Assembly: GCA_001701115.1 (NCBI GenBank) | Contig: DAAJ01000106.1 | Span: 298-34,620, forward strand | Source: Bacteroidales bacterium GP2 | GTDB lineage: Bacteria > Bacteroidota > Bacteroidia > Bacteroidales > Muribaculaceae | Length of the DNA stretch: 34,323 bases | Direction: 5' to 3' | In this document: positions 8,640-17,041 of the stretch, piece after piece | How positions within the stretch are numbered: position 1 is the stretch's first letter | Layout: each line of letters opens with the position of its first letter | Notes under the pieces: generated by a model | Told to the model about the DNA's origin: nothing | Seen by the model: the letters and a program-made list of their open reading frames with translations, nothing else | The model's database searches: none | Program-made: the position numbers and the translations under genes

Positions 8640-9989
8640 ATGAAGACAATTGAAGTAAATGTTTCGTCTGTTTATCAGACTGTAAGTGCTGACAGCATAA
8701 AAGCACTTGATGCTGAGGCTCAGAAATGCCTCGCTACTGTTGACGAAGGCACAGGAGCCGGAAATGACTTCCTTGGTTGGGTTGATCTTCCCACAGCAAC
8801 ACCGCAGTCACTCCTTGAGGATATTGAAGCTACAGCCGCTAAACTGCAGAAAAGTTGTGAGTACGTTGTGTGCATAGGCATCGGCGGCTCATATCTTGGT
8901 GCGAAGGCTGTTATTGAGGCGCTCAGCGACTCTTTTGCAGCATATAAGTTACCCGCCGGAAATCCCAAAGTTATTTTCGCCGGACAGAATATCGGTGAAG
9001 ATTACATGTTTGAACTCATGGATCTGCTCAATGACAAGAAATTCGGTATTATCGTAATTTCAAAGAGCGGAACAACCACAGAGCCGGCAATTGCTTTCCG
9101 CTTGCTCAAAGACATGCTTGAACGAAAGGTTGGCAAAGCACAAGCAGCTGAACGAATTGTTGCAATCACCGATGAAAAGCGTGGTGCGCTTCGCCAGCTT
9201 GCTACTGAAGAAGGATACAAGACATTTGTAATCGCAGATAATGTCGGAGGACGATTCTCTGTGCTTTCTCCAGTAGGTCTCCTTCCTATTGCGGTTGCTG
9301 GATATGACATCAAAGCTCTTATGCAGGGTGCAGCTGAAATGGAAAAAATCACAGCACAACCTGGAGAGCAGAATCCCGCACAGCTTTATGCCCAGACCAG
9401 AAATGCACTTTACCGCGCCGGTAAGAAAATTGAAATTCTCGCTAACTATTGTCCGAAGCTCCATTACTTTGCTGAGTGGTGGAAGCAGCTTTACGGCGAG
9501 AGTGAAGGCAAGGACGGAAAGGGCATTTTCCCCGCATCTGTTGACTTGACCACCGACCTCCATTCCATGGGTCAGTGGATTCAGGACGGTGAGCGCACCA
9601 TCTTTGAAACAGTGCTCACACTTGAGGAACAGGCTCATGAGGTTATCGTTCCTACTGACAATGCAAACCTTGACGGTCTTAACTTCCTTGCAGGTAAAAG
9701 GATAGACAAAGTGAATAAGATGGCTGAACTTGGCACCAGAATTGCCCATATCGACGGTGGAGTGCCTAACATAGTAATCACTCTTCCCGCCCTTCGTGAG
9801 GAATATATCGGGCAGCTTATCTATTTCTTTGAAAAAGCTTGTGGCATCAGCGGCTATATGCTTGGAGTTAATCCATTTAATCAGCCGGGTGTGGAAGCCT
9901 ACAAGAAGAATATGTTTGCGCTCCTCGAAAAGCCCGGTTATGAAAAAGAAACCGAGCAGATGAAACAGCGCCTTGCTGACAAAGCATAA
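8640..9989 (+). CDS. pgi: Glucose-6-phosphate isomerase
   Basis: A 449-residue glycolytic enzyme interconverting glucose-6-phosphate and fructose-6-phosphate. It has IGIGGSYLGAKA (sugar-phosphate site, IGGS at 81-84), SKSGTTTEPA (141-150), GGRFSVLSPVGLLP and FNQPGVEAYKKNMF near the C-terminus. It is the short ~450-residue type rather than the ~550-residue proteobacterial or eukaryotic one. I start at ATG 8640 (MKTIEVNVSS); a frame extension to 8613 would overlap gpsA and adds nine unlikely residues. A terminator hairpin follows about 20 bases after the stop, ending the lysS-gpsA-pgi unit. Confidence 0.96.
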   Translation: MKTIEVNVSSVYQTVSADSIKALDAEAQKCLATVDEGTGAGNDFLGWVDLPTATPQSLLEDIEATAAKLQKSCEYVVCIGIGGSYLGAKAVIEALSDSFAAYKLPAGNPKVIFAGQNIGEDYMFELMDLLNDKKFGIIVISKSGTTTEPAIAFRLLKDMLERKVGKAQAAERIVAITDEKRGALRQLATEEGYKTFVIADNVGGRFSVLSPVGLLPIAVAGYDIKALMQGAAEMEKITAQPGEQNPAQLYAQTRNALYRAGKKIEILANYCPKLHYFAEWWKQLYGESEGKDGKGIFPASVDLTTDLHSMGQWIQDGERTIFETVLTLEEQAHEVIVPTDNANLDGLNFLAGKRIDKVNKMAELGTRIAHIDGGVPNIVITLPALREEYIGQLIYFFEKACGISGYMLGVNPFNQPGVEAYKKNMFALLEKPGYEKETEQMKQRLADKA

Positions 9990-10009
9990 TATTAATTTTA
10001 CCAGTTTAT

Positions 10010-10048
10010 ATGCCCTTCGCGGATTTTACCTGCGGAGGGCATTTCTTA
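10010..10048 (+). terminator. Rho-independent terminator after pgi
   Basis: ATGCCCTTCGC (10010-10020) and GCGGAGGGCAT (10032-10042) form a stem of about 10 pairs with one mismatch around an 11-base loop, followed by the T-rich tract TTCTTATTT. It separates pgi from the TPR-protein promoter. Confidence 0.75.
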
Positions 10049-10085
10049 TTTATGCCTCTTTATATTCGTTTCCTCAAAAATATTG

Positions 10086-10093
10086 TAACTTTG
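10086..10093 (+). promoter_or_regulatory. -7 element upstream of the TPR/beta-barrel run
   Basis: TAACTTTG matches TAnnTTTG and lies 23 bases before the ATG at 10117. Only a degenerate -33 candidate (TTCG, 10065-10068) is present at the right distance. Confidence 0.5.
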
Positions 10094-10116
10094 TGCAAAG
10101 AATAATCTTTACGACA

Positions 10117-13095
10117 ATGAAATGCCTTAGATTAGCCTCGGTAGCACTCGGACTTACCATTTTTGCGTCGAGTGCCTATGCTCAGCTAAATTCTCCGGAT
10201 GCGGCGGGATACCTTTCCCGCGCACGAAAAATGCTTGGTGACAATAATCCGGTTGGATGCGTAGACCAGCTCTCAAAACTAAAATCTCTTAATCCTACTC
10301 CGGCGCAGATTGAGGAAGCCGGTTTCCTCGAAGCTATTGCCGCGTTACGCGAAGGGGGGGATTCCTCACGCTCCAAGTTGAAAGAGTGGATTGGAAAATA
10401 TCCGGCATCGCCGCTTCGTGCAGAGGCAATCCTTGCATTGGGCAACAGTTACTTTAATTCAGAGAACTTTAAATCCGCGCTAAGCCTGTATGTTACTATT
10501 ACGCCGGATAATTTCGCTGCACCATCTGCGCAAGAGCTACTGTACCATAAAGCTTACTCATACCTTGCTGTAGGAGATGTTGAAAAAGCTGAGTCACTTT
10601 TCTCGCAACTTTCCTCTACAGGGTCATATCGTGTGGAAAAGGAATTTTATTCGGCATACATAGCTTATACCAAAGGAAATTATTCTGCGGCGCTCCCAGC
10701 TTTTCAGGCTGTAGCTTCAAATGCCAAGTTTGGACCGATGGCAAAATACTATATCGCCCAGATTGAATTTGTGCAGCACAAGTTTGACAAGGCGCTTGAA
10801 TATGCCCGTGCAGTCATCGCGTCAAAGGCAGTGCTGGAATATAACGCAGAAGCATCGCGCATAGCTGGAGAATCGCTTTTCAACCTCGGGCGCGAAGCAG
10901 AAGCAATTCCTTACCTACAGACTTATGTCGCCGAGAGCGGTGAGGATATCTTGCCGTCTGCAGCATATATTCTTGGCGTGAGCGAATACCACAGCGGCAA
11001 CTATGGCGCGGCTGCATCTATGTTCAAGAAGGTCACATCACAGGATGATGCTATGGGACAGAGTGCAAACCTGTATCTGGGTCAGTGCTATGTAGCCGAT
11101 GGCAATCCTACATCTGCGCTTATGTCATTTGAGAAAGCGTATAAGATGAATTTTGACAAGCAGGTATCTGAAGAGGCGTTATATAACTATGCGGTGGCAA
11201 AATCAAATGGCGGTCGCACCCCGTTTGGCAATTCTGTAGCGTTGTTTGAAAATTTCCTTACTCGCTACCCCGACTCCAAGTATGCTCCGGAAGTTGAAAA
11301 ATACATACTTGACGGTTATATGTCCGACAATGATTTTGAAAATGTCCTAAGGGTTGTCGGAAAAATTAAACGTCCATCTCAATCCATGCTCCTTGCCAAG
11401 CAGCGTGCCCTGTTCATGCTCGGGACACGTGAATATTCTGCTGGGAAAGTAAACGAGGCTATGAGGCATTTTGCAGAAGCAGCAACAATGACTCCCTCTG
11501 ACCCTGCAATTGCGAAACAGGCACTTTTGTGGCAAGGCATATGCATGTATGACAATGGCAACTATGGCAGTGCAGCCACCTGCTTCACCAGATACCTTAA
11601 CGGTACAACTGCTTCAGATACAAATGCGCTTCTGGCACGTTATAATCTGGCTTATTCGCTTTTCGCGGCGGATAAGTATGATGACGCTCTCGCAAACTTC
11701 AGGAAAATTGCAGATAGCAATGCTGAAAAGGATATGAAAGCGGATGCCTTGAGCCGTATCGGCGACTGCTTATACTACAGCTCAAAATTTGCTGACGCGG
11801 CTGAAAGTTATGAAAAAGCATATTCTTTGAATCCCAATGCAGGGGATTACCCGATGTTCCAGCAAGCGGTAATGATGGGACTCCAGAAGAATCACTCCGG
11901 CAAAATAAACCGTATGGATGAGATGATGGAGCAGTTCCCCGCATCTCCGCTTGTTCCTGCGGCACTTCTGGAGAAAGCAGAAAGTTATGCGGCTCTTGGG
12001 AATACTGCAAAGACAATTGAAGTGTATAATAATCTTATTTCCAGATATAGCAATACTGCATACGGCAGAAAAGGTCTTCTTCAGCTTGCCATCACATACC
12101 TTAACAAAGGCGATAGAGCCTCGGCTGTTGATAGCTACAAAAAGGTTATCACTACTTATCCTACAAGTGAGGAAGCTATTCTTGCTGTGGACGACTTGAA
12201 GAGGATATATGCTGAAGAAGGCAATCTATCGCAATTTGTACAGTTCATGGCTGCGGTTCCTGATGGTCCGGCAATCAATCCCTCGGAGCTTGACGCGCTT
12301 GCATTCACTGCGGCAGAAGCAGAGTACATAAATGATGACAAGACTGAGAAACTGTACAAGTACCTTGCTGAGTTCCCGAAAGGGATCCATGAGGCACAGG
12401 CTCTTTTCTATGTGTCGGAGGCGGCATATATAACATCCGACTATGCAAATGCACTTAAAAACGCTGAGCGTCTGCTCGCAACTTATCCCGATGCTTCAGC
12501 GGCAGAGGATGCTATGCTCATAAAAGCAGAATCAGAGATGGCGTTGGGCAAAGGTGAACTCGCCCTTGAAACTTTCCGCACACTTTCACAGAAGGCGGCA
12601 GGTGCCCGTAACTTGCAGGAAGCAAGGCTTGGATATATGCGTTCCGCTCTTGCGCTGGGTTCAGATGCGGAGGTAATCGAAGTTGCAGATGCCCTACTTG
12701 CCTCATCGGCAGCATCCCAGGCGAATAATGCTGAAATCAGGTATTCTAAGGCGCTTGCTCTGAATCGGAGCGGTGACTCACGGAGCGCACAGCAGATATG
12801 GAAAGATCTATCTGCAAATCCCTCCGACATTTTTGGCGCAAAGAGTGCCGTGGCACTTGCGGAGAGTCTGCTTGCAGAGGGCAAGAATGATGATGCAAAG
12901 GCGGTTGCGGATGAGTTTATCAATGCTAATCCTCCGCATGCTTACTGGCTTGCACGCGGATTCATTGTGCTTAGTGATGCTTTGAGGGCGGAAGGCGAAA
13001 CATTTGAAGCTGATGAATACCTGCGGACGCTAAAAGAGAACTATCCCGGCACAGAAGCGGATATTTTTGAAATGATAGAAAAAAGACTTAAATAA
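10117..13095 (+). CDS. Large periplasmic tetratricopeptide-repeat protein
   Basis: A 992-residue exported protein built almost entirely of TPR-like helix pairs. ATG 10117 gives the signal peptide MKCLRLASVALGLTIFASSAYA, with cleavage expected before QLN; the frame is open further upstream, but those codons lie before the -7 element and encode no sensible leader. At least a dozen repeats can be recognised by the Y-x2-G-x-Y/F-x2-A pattern, for example YTKGNYSAALPAFQ, EYHSGNYGAAASMF and YLNKGDRASAVDSY. There is no lipobox and no catalytic domain. The repeats suggest a scaffold binding partner proteins or peptidoglycan-associated factors in the periplasm. A beta-barrel gene follows after 8 bases, so the two are probably made together. 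Specific function unknown. Confidence 0.85.
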   Translation: MKCLRLASVALGLTIFASSAYAQLNSPDAAGYLSRARKMLGDNNPVGCVDQLSKLKSLNPTPAQIEEAGFLEAIAALREGGDSSRSKLKEWIGKYPASPLRAEAILALGNSYFNSENFKSALSLYVTITPDNFAAPSAQELLYHKAYSYLAVGDVEKAESLFSQLSSTGSYRVEKEFYSAYIAYTKGNYSAALPAFQAVASNAKFGPMAKYYIAQIEFVQHKFDKALEYARAVIASKAVLEYNAEASRIAGESLFNLGREAEAIPYLQTYVAESGEDILPSAAYILGVSEYHSGNYGAAASMFKKVTSQDDAMGQSANLYLGQCYVADGNPTSALMSFEKAYKMNFDKQVSEEALYNYAVAKSNGGRTPFGNSVALFENFLTRYPDSKYAPEVEKYILDGYMSDNDFENVLRVVGKIKRPSQSMLLAKQRALFMLGTREYSAGKVNEAMRHFAEAATMTPSDPAIAKQALLWQGICMYDNGNYGSAATCFTRYLNGTTASDTNALLARYNLAYSLFAADKYDDALANFRKIADSNAEKDMKADALSRIGDCLYYSSKFADAAESYEKAYSLNPNAGDYPMFQQAVMMGLQKNHSGKINRMDEMMEQFPASPLVPAALLEKAESYAALGNTAKTIEVYNNLISRYSNTAYGRKGLLQLAITYLNKGDRASAVDSYKKVITTYPTSEEAILAVDDLKRIYAEEGNLSQFVQFMAAVPDGPAINPSELDALAFTAAEAEYINDDKTEKLYKYLAEFPKGIHEAQALFYVSEAAYITSDYANALKNAERLLATYPDASAAEDAMLIKAESEMALGKGELALETFRTLSQKAAGARNLQEARLGYMRSALALGSDAEVIEVADALLASSAASQANNAEIRYSKALALNRSGDSRSAQQIWKDLSANPSDIFGAKSAVALAESLLAEGKNDDAKAVADEFINANPPHAYWLARGFIVLSDALRAEGETFEADEYLRTLKENYPGTEADIFEMIEKRLK

Positions 13096-13103
13096 ACGGC
13101 GAT

Positions 13104-14795
13104 ATGAAAAAAGAAAGAATTATTCTAGTCGCAACAGTGATTGGCATGGCATTTGGTGCCGTGGCACAATCACTTACCAAGGAGATTAAAGTTGAACGTG
13201 ACATTGTGCCAGAGTACCGTGATGCGGACCGACTTCCCCTTTCGCCGGTTATTTCACTCCCTTCCGTAACGAAGCAGAATCTTAATTATAGCCTTGTTGA
13301 TCGTCCGGTTGGAGTAACCCCCTCTGTATTCACTCTCGGGCTACATCACCCTGCCTATGTGGGGGAGGAAATATTCCCGGGTTATGCAGTTTTAGGCTAT
13401 ATGCCCAAATTCAATGCGGCGGCATCCATCGGATATCGTTTTTTGAACACTGAAAAGACCACTCTCGGAGCATGGTTACAATACAATGGCAGATCATATC
13501 ATCCTATAGGGGTGGACTATGTTAATCCGGGAAAAGATACAAGAGATAATTATACAGAGCATGCAGCGTCGGCAAGTGTCAATCTAACCCATGCAACAGG
13601 GGAGAACTCAAAGCTTTCCGCGTTGATGGACTATACTTATTCCCATCGCAATTTTCATGGCAAGGAAGGAGTGAATAATTTAAATTTATCCTTGCAATGG
13701 GGTAAGGGAACCCGGGAGGATGTATCCTATGGCATAGGGGGAGACTTTTCAAGATTCGCATTTATTAACGGAAGCGAATGGTATAATTACTTAATAGGAA
13801 GATATAAATTAAATCCGGTCCGTCAGAATAAGTTTAATTTGGCAGGTTATGTTTTCAAGGCATTCTCAAGTGCATCTAAGGTTTTTCTGGGAGTGGATTT
13901 TTCATATCTCCATTCCAGCATGAGTGATTTCTTGGTAGAAAGTGATAAGCAGACATTGTATTATAGAGAAAATTCCTCCTTCGGATCGACTACTTCTAAC
14001 ATCTGGTTGCTCCGCTTTACTCCGGGCTACCACTATGCGGTTCATGATATTACTATGGACTTGGGAGTAAAAGTTGATTTGTCCCATGGTAGTGGTAAGG
14101 CTTTCCACATTGCTCCTGATGTTAAGATTGCATATACTCCGTCATCGTTCTTTGGTGTAGAAGTCAACGCAGGAGGAGGTGAGGTGCAGAATACTGTCGC
14201 ATCTCTTTACTACGAGATGCCTTACATGGCACAATATACTGATTTCCAGAATTCACATATCCCGTTCACTTTGGATGGTACTTTGGTATTCGGTCCGTTC
14301 AAAGGTGGGTATTTTGAAATATTTGGAGGATATGCGAAGGCGAATAACTGGATAATGCCTTTTAAGGAGGCTATTGATCTGGAAGGAGTGAATGTTAGTG
14401 GATGGCATGCCGGAATGACAGCGGGTTATCGCCGTGGTGAAAAATTTGAGGCAAAAGTCTCTGCAGAATTCGCGTCAAGCAGCGATGATATAAAGCATAC
14501 ATATTATCTATGGCGTGACAGAGCGCGTTATGTGATTGATGCTAATGCAAAATGGTCTCCGTTAGAAAAACTTGATATTACGTTGGGTTATATGTTGCGG
14601 GGAAAACGAAAGATGGAACATTCTTTCGATTTAGGTTCGTTCAGTTCTTTCCAGCTTGGCGCCGCATATAAAATCAATCCTCACATATCGGTATTTGCTG
14701 ATGGGCAGAATCTCTTCAACCATTCAAACTATTATATAGGTCACGTTCCTGCGCAGGGAATCACCGGGCTTGCGGGTGTTACATTGAAATTTTAA
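13104..14795 (+). CDS. Outer-membrane beta-barrel protein, partner of the TPR protein
   Basis: A 563-residue protein with signal peptide MKKERIILVATVIGMAFGAVA and mature start QSLTKEI. After an N-terminal stretch of about 60 residues (VERDIVPEYRDADRLPLSP region), the rest is dominated by alternating amphipathic strands rich in Tyr/Phe/Trp with Gly/Asn turns. It ends GLAGVTLKF, a C-terminal Phe typical of barrels inserted by the Bam machinery. It is too short for a SusC or TonB-dependent receptor, and I see no plug domain or clear TonB box. It may be a transporter, an assembly factor or the anchor for the TPR protein encoded 8 bases upstream. The glycosyltransferase begins 2 bases after its stop. 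Confidence 0.75.
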   Translation: MKKERIILVATVIGMAFGAVAQSLTKEIKVERDIVPEYRDADRLPLSPVISLPSVTKQNLNYSLVDRPVGVTPSVFTLGLHHPAYVGEEIFPGYAVLGYMPKFNAAASIGYRFLNTEKTTLGAWLQYNGRSYHPIGVDYVNPGKDTRDNYTEHAASASVNLTHATGENSKLSALMDYTYSHRNFHGKEGVNNLNLSLQWGKGTREDVSYGIGGDFSRFAFINGSEWYNYLIGRYKLNPVRQNKFNLAGYVFKAFSSASKVFLGVDFSYLHSSMSDFLVESDKQTLYYRENSSFGSTTSNIWLLRFTPGYHYAVHDITMDLGVKVDLSHGSGKAFHIAPDVKIAYTPSSFFGVEVNAGGGEVQNTVASLYYEMPYMAQYTDFQNSHIPFTLDGTLVFGPFKGGYFEIFGGYAKANNWIMPFKEAIDLEGVNVSGWHAGMTAGYRRGEKFEAKVSAEFASSSDDIKHTYYLWRDRARYVIDANAKWSPLEKLDITLGYMLRGKRKMEHSFDLGSFSSFQLGAAYKINPHISVFADGQNLFNHSNYYIGHVPAQGITGLAGVTLKF

Positions 14796-14797
14796 AG

Positions 14798-15568
14798 ATG
14801 TCAGAAAATATCGTACCAACAGATAGGTCAGATAGCGTTGTCATTATTCCGACCTATAATGAAAAGGAAAATATAAGGGCTATTTCTGAGGCGGTATTGA
14901 ATCTGCCCCACAGGTTTGATATACTTGTTATCGATGATGGTTCTCCTGATGGCACTGCTGATATAGTGCGGGAGCTTCAAAAAGAGAATCCTGGCAGAAT
15001 TCATCTTACAGAGCGCGAGGGTAAGCAGGGGCTTGGCACGGCATATATAGCCGGATTCAAGGAAGCACTTGCGAAAGGGTATGAATATATATTTGAGATG
15101 GATGCCGATTTCTCACATAACCCCGCAGACTTGATTCCGCTTCGTAATGCGTGTGTTGTCGATGGGGCGGATATGTCCATAGGTTCACGCTATGTCACCG
15201 GAGTGAATGTTGTCAACTGGCCTATGGGTCGAGTGGTGATGTCCTATTACGCTTCCGCCTATGTAAGAATTGTCACAGGACTCCCTGTGAGGGATACAAC
15301 CGCTGGTTTTGTGTGCTATACCCGAAGGGTGCTTGAGGCGTTGCCGCTTGATAATATCCGTTTTAAAGGATATGCTTTCCAGATAGAAATGAAGTTCACG
15401 GCATACAAATACGGATTCAAGATTAAGGAAGTCCCCATAATTTTCGTAAACCGTGTGCTTGGTGAAAGCAAAATGAACAGCAGTATTTTCAGTGAAGCTG
15501 TCTTCGGAGTAATGAAACTCAAACTGTCAAGCCTATTTAAGAAATATCCTGACTATGGTAGAAAATAA
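14798..15568 (+). CDS. Polyprenol monophosphomannose synthase-like glycosyltransferase (GT2)
   Basis: A 256-residue cytoplasmic-face GT2 enzyme of the DPM1 type, expected to move mannose from GDP-mannose to polyprenyl phosphate. It shows VVIIPTYNEKENI (14-26), VIDDGSPDGTAD (44-55), the metal-binding EMDADFSHNP (100-109), GSRYVTG and DTTAGFVCYTR. The C-terminal transmembrane helices of two-domain homologues are absent, which is normal for the soluble form. Donor sugar is inferred from the family; glucose is possible. It starts 2 bases after the barrel gene and overlaps dihydroorotase by 14 bases. A GDP-mannose-forming enzyme is encoded about 10 kb downstream in this window. Confidence 0.85.
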   Translation: MSENIVPTDRSDSVVIIPTYNEKENIRAISEAVLNLPHRFDILVIDDGSPDGTADIVRELQKENPGRIHLTEREGKQGLGTAYIAGFKEALAKGYEYIFEMDADFSHNPADLIPLRNACVVDGADMSIGSRYVTGVNVVNWPMGRVVMSYYASAYVRIVTGLPVRDTTAGFVCYTRRVLEALPLDNIRFKGYAFQIEMKFTAYKYGFKIKEVPIIFVNRVLGESKMNSSIFSEAVFGVMKLKLSSLFKKYPDYGRK

Positions 15569-16919
15569 AATTGGGAGGACTGTCATTTATAATGCCCGTT
15601 TGGCGCTTGATGCCACTATAGTGCCAGGTTACCTGGTTATAGATGGAGAATTTATAGCGGAAGTAGGCGAAGGGGATGTTCCTGAAGCGTTGCTTGATGA
15701 AAATAATACCCTTATTGATGCAGATGGTAGACTGGTGATGCCGGGAGTGATTGATGAGCATGTCCACTTCCGTGACCCCGGGCTGACCCATAAAGCGGAT
15801 ATGATTTCTGAGAGCCGCGCTGCGGTAGCCGGAGGTGTCACCTCTTTCATCGACATGCCGAACACTGTCCCTGCAACCACAACTGTTGCGGCAGTGGAGG
15901 ACAAAATGGCGCATGCGGGGGAAGTGTCAAGTGCGAACTTTTCTTTTTTCATAGGTGCAACCAATTCAAATATAGAGGAACTCCTGAATGCCGACTATAC
16001 CAGAATAGCAGGAGTGAAACTTTTTCTTGGTTCCTCGACGGGAAATATGCTGGTTGACAGCGAATCTACTGTTTCCCGTATTTTCGCGGAGGTGCCTGCG
16101 CTAATTGCCGTGCACGCCGAAGATGAGGCAATTATTTCAGCAAACAGGAAAAAGGTAATTGAAAAATATGGTGAAGATGCTCCTGTAGAGCTTCATCCTC
16201 TTATACGAAGCCGTGAAGCATGTGTTGAAGCCACAAGAAAAGCGGTTGAGGGTGCGCGGAAATATAATGCGAGATTGCATGTGCTCCACATATCGACAGA
16301 GGAGGAACTCTCTTTCTTTTCACCGGGACCAATTGAAAGCAAAAGGATTACAGCTGAAACATGTCCCCAATACCTGATTTTCACCAATGAACAGTACAGT
16401 GGGTATGGCAGTGGCATAAAATGTAACCCGGCAATAAAAATGCCGGAGGACAGGGTTGCTCTCCGCAGTGCGGTTGCTGATGGTGTAATAGATGTGGTCG
16501 CAACCGATCATGCGCCTCATCTTCCTGAAGAGAAAATCGGAGGAGCGCTTAAAGCCGTTTCAGGCATGCCTATGATTCAGTTCTCGCTGCCGGTAATGCT
16601 TACGCTTGCGGCAGAGGGTGCCTTTACTACTGAAAAGGTCATCGAGGTGATGTGCCATAATCCGGCTAAGCTGTATGGCATAGACCGGAGGGGATTCCTG
16701 CGTCCTGGCTATTATGCGGATGTAGTGCTTGTAGATGATCAATGCGAGCCATATACTGTAACTTCTGATATGGTGTTAAGCAAATGTGGCTGGACGCCTC
16801 TTGAAGGAGCGCCTCTCGGAGCGAAAGTAGATATTACATGGGTTAATGGTGAAGTTGTGTGGAGATATGGTGTGCTCTTCAGCGGCAAACGGGGCAAAGC
16901 ACTCCGATTTAAACGTTGA
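15555..16919 (+). CDS. pyrC: Dihydroorotase
   Basis: A 454-residue class I dihydroorotase of the amidohydrolase superfamily, interconverting carbamoyl-aspartate and dihydroorotate in pyrimidine synthesis. Metal-site residues are in order: H69-V-H71 (DEHVHFRDPG), K155 in GVKLFLGSS (the expected carboxylated-lysine position), H187 in AVHAEDE, H245 in LHVLHIST and D318 in ATDHAPH. FIDMPNT and the NPAKLYGI segment are also characteristic. The start overlaps the glycosyltransferase end by 14 bases, so this housekeeping enzyme is translated from an envelope-gene transcript. I see no good terminator after it; promoter-like elements for korA occupy the following 120 bases. Confidence 0.94.
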   Translation: MVENKIGRTVIYNARLALDATIVPGYLVIDGEFIAEVGEGDVPEALLDENNTLIDADGRLVMPGVIDEHVHFRDPGLTHKADMISESRAAVAGGVTSFIDMPNTVPATTTVAAVEDKMAHAGEVSSANFSFFIGATNSNIEELLNADYTRIAGVKLFLGSSTGNMLVDSESTVSRIFAEVPALIAVHAEDEAIISANRKKVIEKYGEDAPVELHPLIRSREACVEATRKAVEGARKYNARLHVLHISTEEELSFFSPGPIESKRITAETCPQYLIFTNEQYSGYGSGIKCNPAIKMPEDRVALRSAVADGVIDVVATDHAPHLPEEKIGGALKAVSGMPMIQFSLPVMLTLAAEGAFTTEKVIEVMCHNPAKLYGIDRRGFLRPGYYADVVLVDDQCEPYTVTSDMVLSKCGWTPLEGAPLGAKVDITWVNGEVVWRYGVLFSGKRGKALRFKR

Positions 16920-16935
16920 GCAAATCTTAAATCTA

Positions 16936-16976
16936 TAATTTTGGTATGGATATTTAGTAAATATTCAATAACTTTG
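16936..16976 (+). promoter_or_regulatory. Tandem -7-like elements upstream of korAB
   Basis: TAATTTTG (16936-16943) and TAACTTTG (16969-16976) both match TAnnTTTG in the 122-base gap before korA. Neither has a well-placed TTTG -33 element; the downstream one would give a leader of roughly 60 bases. Two start sites, or one real and one chance match, are possible. Confidence 0.45.
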
Positions 16977-17041
16977 CCGACCACATTATTGCGTACAATA
17001 TTAAACGTAATACCAGAAAACATATTTCAAATTAAATAGTA

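Noticed and set aside
9060..9749. A 229-codon open frame on the minus strand inside pgi
   Set aside because: It lies wholly antisense to a well-supported pgi with all signatures; the translation is Cys/Ser/Leu-rich without any recognisable domain.
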